Source of the DNA: Paraglomus occultum
Taxonomy: Eukaryota; Glomeromycota; Glomeromycetes; Paraglomerales; Paraglomeraceae
Length of the DNA stretch: 12,048 nucleotides
Direction: 5' to 3'
Assembly (NCBI GenBank): GCA_910592205.1
Contig: CAJVPJ010001134.1
Span: 1 to 12,048 of the forward strand
Numbering within the stretch: the first letter of the stretch is position 1; each line of letters starts with the position of its first letter. Below the pieces are notes generated by a model, which had not been told where the DNA came from, searched no databases, and saw only the letters and a program-made list of their open reading frames with translations. A program made the position numbers and the translations under genes. Of this stretch, positions 6,916-12,048 are shown one piece after another.

Positions 6916-7260
6916 TTGAAACTTTCAAAGCGTTTGCTCATTCCTATCTCAAATTATGAGGGGTCAATTACTTATGTATTTGAAACGCAACAGTTCGTTG
7001 GAGAAATTTATGTGAGGAGGATAACGGAGATTTCTTACAGGGCCGTGTCTATCAGCGATTCAAAATTGGAGAGAATGGGAAATCGGGTTGACTTTCCACA
7101 AGCTAATAAGATAATGTCAAGCTCACTAAATTCCAGAAATTTCAGCGTTTGGGTCGAATCATGTTCTCGTTATATGTAATGTCGTTCTCATCAACAATCT
7201 ACGAAGCTTTTATACTCATTATCGCGCTTCTTCCCTTTCGGCTTTTGAGACGTAGTCGAC
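6916..7260 (+). pseudogene. decayed unrecognised coding stretch
   Basis: Plus-strand frames look coding in succession. First comes ISNYEGSITYVFETQQFVGE then IYVR in one frame. Then EEDNGDFLQGRVYQRFKIGE and NGKSG (stop TGA), then DNVKLTKFQKFQRL, then GSNHVLVICNVVLINNLRSF and YTHYRASSLSAFET with a stop near 7250. At least three frame changes occur over about 330 bp, and no ATG starts the first frame (the first codon of the longest frame is TTG at 6916). I do not recognise the family. Its end lies about 60 bp from the 3' end of the convergent molybdopterin-domain gene, so the intact gene's transcript may read into it. Confidence 0.4.
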
Positions 7261-7315
7261 ATTATAATATACTCTATTTAAATAATGAAGCACTTCAGAC
7301 TGTATCCTCCAATTT

Positions 7316-8628
7316 TCAAGCATCGGGATCATCAACAACAACTCCATCAATCTCTTTCGCAACTTCTTTTGCCAATCTTTCGACAAGCTCTTTCTGTTTT
7401 CTCCTTGTCAGAAGACTAACGATAACCCACCGTCTACTGCCTTTCCATTTTGGATAACTACCCACCTTTATATCCATCTTCTTCACATCCTCCTGAACTC
7501 TAGCAAGAACAGGAGCAATAAAAGATTCTTGCACAGTGGTTTTCACAAAAGCTCTCACAAAGCCATTATCCTCTACAACGTTCAAATATTTAGCATATTC
7601 TGATAGGAGACTCTGGAACAAACTAGGGAGACCAGGAAGTATGTGAACGTTTTCATTGACAATAACAATGGGAACCCAGTATTCTTCCAGAGGGTAGACA
7701 ACGATTGAGGGCGTTGGAAAGAGCGCCATGCGTTTACGGGCGATAACAGCCTCTTCACTTGGTTCGGATTTGTAATTTACCATTCGATCCAACGTTGGCT
7801 GGTGATAGACTAAAGAAAGATTAAATGCGCGAGCGAGAGATGGGTAGGTAATGTCATCATGAGTTGAACCTGTGTGGGGTGAATAGGTGTGAATATTAAG
7901 TCAATAACAGAGTGACAGACAACAAGGCAGCACAAAGTCAGTATTTACCTATTCCACCACTCGTGACTACCATATCATAAGAACTACTAAAGCGTTTTGC
8001 AGCTTCGATTATAGTCTACCAGATCAGACTTGAAGATTAATAACAGTATCAAAAATATTCCATTACAATACATATGGTCTTCACCTCTTCATCATCCGGA
8101 ATGACCTCAATCCGTTTCAAATCAATTCCAAGATTAAAACAGAACTTGGCTGATATCAAGAATGAAAACGAATCATTCAAATATGTTTTTACGTAGACTT
8201 TAATGTGACCATGAGGCAACCAAGTAATCACAGCAATAATCCTAATATTTCATTTTTCCCCTTCAACTTCTCACCCCATCCTCCATGGGTTTCGCTCACT
8301 AACCAAAGAAATTCGAGTTCGTATCAGGCGTCTTGCCGTTTAAAATCTCATCACCAATTATCAGACAGCCCGCCGTCTTAGGAAACGGCCTATTTTTTAA
8401 TTCATCGATTGGCGTTTTCCAGCGTTTCGTCGTCATTTGCTTGGCTAGCTCAACGAGAACAGTCGAGTCGCTATTACTATGAATTAGACGTATACTTAGC
8501 AATTCCCGAAGATTTGGGGTAACTTGTACGAGAAAGGCTAAAAGAAGAACAATAAGAAATATTAACAAGGTTCCTGGATAACTGGATATATGATGGCGCA
8601 CGTATAGTAAAAGTCGAGTAATAAACAT
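7316..8628 (-). CDS. MoaB/Mog-type molybdopterin-binding-domain protein, membrane-anchored
   Basis: Four exons splice cleanly: 8304-8628, 8085-8149, 7949-8015 and 7316-7869, giving 336 residues. Introns are 8150-8303 (154 bp, GTTAGT...ATCAG), 8016-8084 (69 bp) and 7870-7948 (79 bp). The MoCF_biosynth fold is marked by TAGCLIIGDEILNGK (residues 85-99), DTNS, LGIDLKRIEVIPDDEE (exon 2), VVTSGGIGSTHDDITY (about 146-161) and the late block LFPTPS...ILPGLPSLFQSLL. The family binds molybdopterin or nucleotide-like ligands; relatives include MoaB/Mog, CinA and the N-terminal domain of FAD synthase FLAD1. The usual Pro of GGxGPTHDD is Ser154 here. Residues 18-38 are a strong hydrophobic segment followed by a basic Ser-rich stretch, so the protein may be membrane-anchored or mitochondrial. 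The first ATG is at 8628; a longer frame to 8667 would need GTG. An internal ATG at 8436 would give a soluble form. Exact substrate is unknown. Confidence 0.88.
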
Positions 8629-8671
8629 TATTGCGTTTGAGTTTTTTAAGCTGTAATGCTTTATCACTCAT
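8477..8671 (-). promoter_or_regulatory. overlapping upstream ORF before molybdopterin-domain gene
   Basis: An ATG at 8669-8671, 43 bases before the main ATG, opens 64 codons in another frame that overrun the main start by about 150 bp. If both lie in the same mRNA, it would reduce initiation at 8628 and favour re-initiation or leaky scanning. The peptide (MSDKALQLKKLKRNN...) shows no family features. A 5' intron or later transcription start would remove it. Confidence 0.3.
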
Positions 8672-9102
8672 TGTTGCACATGTACCTATCGATCTTACAA
8701 AAAAATATTCGATGTGATCCTGTTTTGTCATTCGAATTAATTTTCGTAATAAGCAAGTTCAGTATTGGGAACAATCATCAAGTCTTGTCACGGCCAAAGT
8801 CGATTCCCACAACAAACGCATCACAACCTACTTACTTAATATCAAATGCCGCTAATATAAGTTAAAGTCTCGGAATCTATACTTTCGTCAACTAAAACTG
8901 ATCATTTCGTTTTATTAGTATTGAGTAGCAACTTTACATTGTACGGGTAGGTAGCACACTAGCAGGCCTCGTAAAAGGTGTTTTGCGGTGGTAGCTCTCG
9001 ATATGATCGCTGAGGGTAGGTTGAATACAATATTTTTTATAGGCTATCCCATTGCTCCACCATTTGCTCAAAAGAGTAAACCCCCATTAATATATAAACA
9101 GA
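8672..9102. other. spacer upstream of molybdopterin-domain gene
   Basis: About 430 bases contain no supportable gene, RNA or repeat. The part near 8672-8870 is the likely minus-strand promoter region. I find no tRNA fold in 8940-9030 despite a TGGTAGCTC string. Confidence 0.5.
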
Positions 9103-9315
9103 TCAATTAGAGCCGTTTCCTCCTCGATTGCTAATTTCGCCTATCCATTTAATTCTATCCGTATAAAAAGTTGGTTTATTGCAACATTGTGGTTTACGCG
9201 GAACCAATGCATGTAAAATCTTTCTTTCATCAACTTCACAACTCGCTTTCTCTATCGGCTTGATAGAACAATTAATGAATAAAAAATTCAGAGAAAGCCA
9301 AGGAGCAAGAAACAA
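9103..9315 (-). pseudogene. unrecognised coding-like exon, Cys-containing
   Basis: The minus strand reads open for about 70 codons: PWLSLNFLFINCSIKPIEKA, then SCEVDERKILHALVPRKPQ, CCNKPTFYTDRIKWIGEISN and RGGNGSN, ending at 9103. There is no ATG (the codon at 9315 is TTG). The stretch TTTTTTATTCATTAATTGTTCTATCAAG could be a splice acceptor before PIEKAS. The hydrophobic start could be a chance translation of that pyrimidine tract. I do not recognise the family. It may be the last exon of a minus-strand gene whose upstream part lies in the decayed stretch at 9470-9720, but I cannot join them. Confidence 0.35.
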
Positions 9316-9469
9316 AAATTAAATCTGACATCGAATACTTTCAATCGCGTCAAACGGGGGTTGCAAAAACTATAGTACGGAGGAGATAAAGATGGATGAA
9401 ACAGAAAGAGGGTCTGACCAAGACAAAAAACAAAGCCTGAATTCAGTGAGCGACCTTTCTTCACATAGC

Positions 9470-9720
9470 AATAAGTAATTCGTATTGTACGAATTCTGTT
9501 AACGATACATGATCCCAAAACTTGGAGTACACATTCCCGTCGAATTCTCTAATCTCTAACTCCAACCTTTCCAATCTCTGCTCCTTTCATTCCTCTCTCT
9601 CATCAATATCTATTACCATGCTTTGTACAACTGAGTTACTCATTACTAAAACACCCAGTCACCTCACACATTGGTTCTTCTTTTCAATCCTCTCGGACAA
9701 TACAATATAGAAACCGTCTA
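9470..9720 (-). pseudogene. decayed coding-like stretch, possibly continuing the transposase relic
   Basis: One minus-strand frame carries DGFYIVLSERIEKKNQCVR, a stop, LGVLVMSNSVVQSMVIDIDE with REE, a stop, KEQRLERLELEIREFDGNVY and SKFWDHVSLTEFVQYELLIA, then a stop near 9463. Only two internal stops in about 85 codons suggests former coding sequence. The first part follows the HTH fragment at 9753-9905; the Glu-rich second part looks unrelated. On the plus strand the same DNA is a pyrimidine-rich tract (9541-9610), so a chance reading is possible. Confidence 0.3.
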
Positions 9721-9905
9721 TCCGGTCAGGTTTTTTGGGTAGAGTGTGTTTGCTAGTATGGTCTAATAGTACAATTCACAGTGCTAGAGGGAACGTTTAG
9801 TTGAGCGGCGATAACTTTTTGCTTCATTGTGTTGAGGTATGCGCTGATTATCCGTTCGCGTTTATTTGAAAAACCCAAGTTGGTTTTGTTGACTACAATC
9901 AACCT
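9710..9905 (-). pseudogene. Tc1-like transposase helix-turn-helix fragment
   Basis: The minus strand reads VVNKTNLGFSNKRERIISAY, LNTMKQKVIAAQLNVPSSTV and NCTIRPY, then TAG at 9753-9755, followed by QTHSTQK and PDRR. The order KRxxIIxAY...MKQxxIAxQLNVPxSTVxxTIxxY then a Thr/Gly/Pro-Arg-rich linker matches the N-terminal DNA-binding HTH of Tc1-like transposases. No catalytic core and no terminal repeats are found, so it is a relic. It sits about 120 bp upstream of SEC11 and belongs to a different subfamily from the element at 770-1930. Confidence 0.55.
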
Positions 9906-10019
9906 TGATGCCTTATAAGGAGATAGAAAGTATAATCACGTGAATAGAGTCAAAATTACTAAACAGATTGTATTTTGTTGTATTCCCGCATTCTTTTGAA
10001 AACTACCACGTCCTTTACA
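9906..10019 (+). promoter_or_regulatory. putative SEC11 promoter with CACGTG box
   Basis: This is the 114-bp region before the SEC11 ATG. It contains a CACGTG palindrome at 9937-9942, the E-box bound by bHLH regulators in fungi, and AT-rich sequence (TTATAAGG at about 9913). No transcription start can be read from sequence alone, so the regulatory role is inferred from position. Confidence 0.3.
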
Positions 10020-10879
10020 ATGTTTGAAGATGAGATAGCCACACTGCGTCGAATGTCGAAGCGTCAGGTAATGTAATTGCCGTGTTTGTAATAACTAGAC
10101 CTTTGGCGAAGGAAAATTTGTCGTTTGAGCTGCTTATTGGACACATACATTTTTCCTTCTCTACACAGGTTCTTATGCAAATTCTGAACTTCCTCATGAT
10201 TATTGCATCGGCTTTAATGGTATGGAAAGGGTTAGCTCTCTATACTAACAGTGAGAGTCCTATAGTTGTAGTATTAAGGTAACCAAATTACGTAAATTTA
10301 AAGCTTTATACCATAGAATTTGACACGTATTATCTTTTCTTCTTAGTGGAAGTATGGAACCTGCTTTCTATCGAGGCGATCTCCTATTTCTTGGCATGCC
10401 AGATGAACCACTTCGAGTGGGAGACATTTGTGTATTTAAAATTCCTGGGAGAGATGTTCCGATTGTACATAGGGTCATAAAGTTACATGATGAGTTGAGT
10501 ATATGAACAAGAACGCGAACGTGATTACAGTATGGAGTACTAATCGAATTTATTCTTTGATATTAGGAGAGACACGGGAATGCAATACATTCTTACTAAA
10601 GGAGATAATAACCAGGTAGATGATCGCGGATTGTATAATCCTGGGCAATTATGGATACACAGAAAGGACGTCGTCGGGAAAGTTAGAGGGTACGTATGGA
10701 TTGAAGAGCATCGGCAGTGATTTGAAGGTACTAATAACGAGCTATCGGTTTATCTGTTTCCATTATCCAGATTCTTACCGTATGTTGGAATGGTTACCAT
10801 CATAATGAACGACTATCCACAAGCAAAATATTTATTAATCGCAGCATTAGGAATATGGGTGCTAACGCATAGAGAGTGA
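10020..10879 (+). CDS. SEC11: signal peptidase complex catalytic subunit SEC11
   Basis: Five exons (10020-10067, 10169-10278, 10347-10493, 10567-10689, 10771-10879) encode 178 residues, the usual Sec11 length. Introns of 101, 68, 73 and 81 bp all start GT and end AG. The enzyme is the ER-membrane serine protease that removes signal peptides from secretory proteins. After a short cytosolic start ([16 protein letters not shown]) a membrane segment spans about residues 21-40. Box [13 protein letters not shown] holds nucleophile Ser55, box D IVHRV holds His94, where eukaryotic enzymes have His instead of the bacterial Lys, and box [15 protein letters not shown] holds Asp115 and Asp120/121. The tail [20 protein letters not shown] and [15 protein letters not shown] is characteristic of Sec11. 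Retention of intron 4 would add YVWIEEHRQ and stop. The gene is intact and convergent with the dehydratase gene. Confidence 0.96.
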
Positions 10880-11214
10880 TTCTACCAAGTTTAATGAGCT
10901 GAAATACTCCAAATCAATAAATGGCGATGTCGAGATCAAATTGCATAGAAATTTCAATTCCCGTTAATGCACAAAAGCAGTCCTGTCTGTTTAGAGTAAT
11001 CTGTTGTCTGATTATCGAGAATCATGTTGTTGGACGTCGCTAAAATCAGCCATGGGCAATGCGAGTTTCGATCAGAATCCAGACAAAGCTCATAATAATT
11101 GCTATACTCTCCATAAGACACGGGTTTATTCTGACCTTTCAATGTCACATATTACGATTTCTAATACCATAACATTGTTAGACTCTTCTTCTAATCTATC
11201 ATTTAATGTATAGA
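10880..11214. other. convergent 3' intergenic region
   Basis: This 335-bp stretch between the stop codons of SEC11 and the dehydratase gene must hold both 3' untranslated regions. An AATAAA polyadenylation hexamer lies at 10917-10922, 38 bp after the SEC11 stop. Short open frames on both strands have no family resemblance, and I do not call them genes. Confidence 0.5.
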
Positions 11215-11771
11215 TCATTGTCTCTTGTATATGCTGTCAATGAAGTTAGCCAAATCCACGTCTCTCACAGACAATCCTTGACATTCATGTGTTGCAAGAG
11301 TAATTTCAACATTATTGTAAACCTGTAAATTCAGAATGCTATTAAGACGCAAACTACTATTTGTCTGTGATCGCTTTGCCCCAACACTTACATTAAACCA
11401 TTCCGGATGATGGTCAACCTGAGTTATTAAAAATACGCAATTAATTATTGTACTTAACATAAAACAGTTCTTTCTACTTTACCCACCTTATCAGCTTGCA
11501 ATGCAATTCGAGTCATAAATCCAAAAGCTTCGTTGAAATCATTGAACTTGAATTTCTTTTTGATGGCGTCCCTCCCATCAACCAATTCCCATTCGTTATT
11601 TTTCAATGGCTCAACAAGTTTCTTCCTTTCATCGGTTGTCAGCTTAGCAATAGGCATCCTTTTTGTTGAGAATGCACGATATACAATATGCGAGGAGAAC
11701 GGAGCGGTTTTTGGCTGCCAATACTTGTGTGTGAATAACAAGCGCATTAAAATCTCGTTATCGAATGGCAT
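11215..11771 (-). CDS. pterin-4a-carbinolamine dehydratase
   Basis: Three exons (11487-11771, 11392-11418, 11215-11322) encode 139 residues; introns are 68 bp (GTGGGT...CTCAG) and 69 bp (GTAAGT...TTACAG), both phase 0. The enzyme dehydrates 4a-hydroxytetrahydrobiopterin after aromatic amino acid hydroxylation. The domain runs from [20 protein letters not shown] (about residues 44-63) through [20 protein letters not shown] and LQADK. It continues with VDHHPEWFN from the 27-nt exon, then [20 protein letters not shown] and DVDLANFID. The catalytic triad corresponds to His98, His99 and His116; the 17-residue spacing equals that of mammalian DCoH. The N-terminal 40 residues ([18 protein letters not shown] to AFSTKRMP) are basic and hydroxylated, a possible mitochondrial leader; later Mets at residues 9 and 39 are alternative starts. 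The gene is intact. Confidence 0.95.
11392..11418 (-). other. 27-nt micro-exon encoding the dehydratase HHP motif
   Basis: It is flanked by CTCAG and GTAAGT and encodes VDHHPEWFN, carrying two of the three catalytic histidines. Skipping it keeps the frame but removes the active site. Confidence 0.9.
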
Positions 11772-11975
11772 TCACTTTCGTGGGAACGGGATCACATGGC
11801 GTGTGAATATACATGTTACTACAGTCTAATTGGTGGAATTTACTAAGCAAAAGATGATATTTCTTTTCGAAGTGCATTCGCACGCGGAGGAATAATTGCT
11901 TATTTGTGAAGGAAAAGTAAGATGGCAAAGTTTAAAGATCTATCAGATTTGGCCGTAGTTATTCGTACATACATA
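11772..11975. other. upstream region of the dehydratase gene
   Basis: About 200 bases hold the presumed minus-strand promoter. I see no gene. An open stretch continues on the plus strand only to 11829 and is the complement of coding sequence plus leader. Confidence 0.4.
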
Positions 11976-12048
11976 CAGTGCCCTCCAATAAATGAGTGAG
12001 TAACACAAAATTTTGCAAATTATACATCAAGTTCGCGCGCATGTAACG
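11976..12048 (+). mobile_element. possible left end of another Tc1-like element
   Basis: TA at 11974-11975 is followed by CAGTGCCCTCCAATAAATGA, the CAGTG start shared with the complete element at 770. Subterminal text (GCAAATTATACATCAAG) also resembles that element's ACAAATTTACACATTACG. The window ends 73 bp in, so no second repeat or transposase can be checked. Confidence 0.4.

Noticed and set aside
7149-7457. Plus-strand frame with a hydrophobic stretch
   Set aside because: Its second half is the complement of the last exon of the molybdopterin-domain gene, and its first half overlaps a better coding frame (HVLVICNVVLINNLRSF).
8049-8231. 60-codon minus frame as a separate gene
   Set aside because: It contains exon 2 of the molybdopterin-domain gene; both ends of the frame are intron sequence.
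9288-9518. 76-codon minus frame rich in Phe/Leu/Pro
   Set aside because: There is no ATG (TTG start), composition follows a pyrimidine tract, and no motif is seen.
9522-9710. 62-codon plus frame before SEC11
   Set aside because: Ser/Leu/Thr-rich reading of a CT-rich tract; no family match and no splice connection to SEC11.
10620-10805. 61-codon plus frame inside SEC11
   Set aside because: It is another frame of SEC11 exon 4, intron 4 and exon 5.
10954-11213. Open frames on both strands between SEC11 and the dehydratase
   Set aside because: Short, overlapping on opposite strands, no motifs; the region is explained by two 3' untranslated regions.
1-12048. CRISPR array, prophage or bacterial defence island
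   Set aside because: No regularly spaced direct repeats, no operonic ORFs, and clear spliceosomal introns in several genes.

Overview
The window reads as nuclear DNA of a fungus, most likely an arbuscular-mycorrhizal Glomeromycotina genome of the Rhizophagus irregularis type. The evidence is the strongly AT-rich sequence, short GT-AG introns (about 66-154 bp), decayed Tc1/mariner-like transposons, and fragments of protein families that I recall as massively expanded in Rhizophagus (SAM-domain plus nuclease-like proteins, a DFDWAGKDGE kinase-like tail, a CxCxC repeat-borne protein). The genus is an inference from memory and was not checked against a database.

Layout. The left half (1-7260) is a graveyard. 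It holds: a frameshifted minus-strand gene remnant cut by the window edge (1-659); a complete Tc1/mariner-like element with perfect 28-bp inverted repeats, TA flanks and a dead transposase (770-1930); a SAM-domain/nuclease-like gene on the minus strand whose introns are still recognisable but whose frame is broken several times (2120-3275); a kinase-like fragment on the plus strand (about 3537-3852); a degenerate copy of a multicopy CxCxC repeat (about 3988-4520), with a second shorter copy at 6747-6896; a 24-bp perfect palindrome and a second dyad (4542-4723); an unrecognised small gene with a probable frameshift (4832-5130); a saposin-like exon (5736-5918); and an unrecognised decayed coding stretch (6916-7260).

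The right half (7300-12048) carries three intact conserved genes rebuilt from their exons. They are a MoaB/Mog-type molybdopterin-binding-domain protein (minus, 4 exons, 336 aa, with an N-terminal membrane segment), SEC11, the catalytic subunit of the ER signal peptidase complex (plus, 5 exons, 178 aa), and a pterin-4a-carbinolamine dehydratase (minus, 3 exons including a 27-nt micro-exon, 139 aa). SEC11 and the dehydratase converge tail to tail. The three have no pathway in common; they are an ordinary housekeeping neighbourhood. A second decayed transposase fragment lies upstream of SEC11, and a probable left end of another Tc1-like element sits at the right edge.

The contrast is informative. 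Every repeat or expanded-family gene here is frameshifted, while the three conserved genes are uninterrupted across all twelve exons. This argues that the breaks are real decay rather than general sequence error. I see no bacterial operon, CRISPR array, phage or convincing new multi-gene system.
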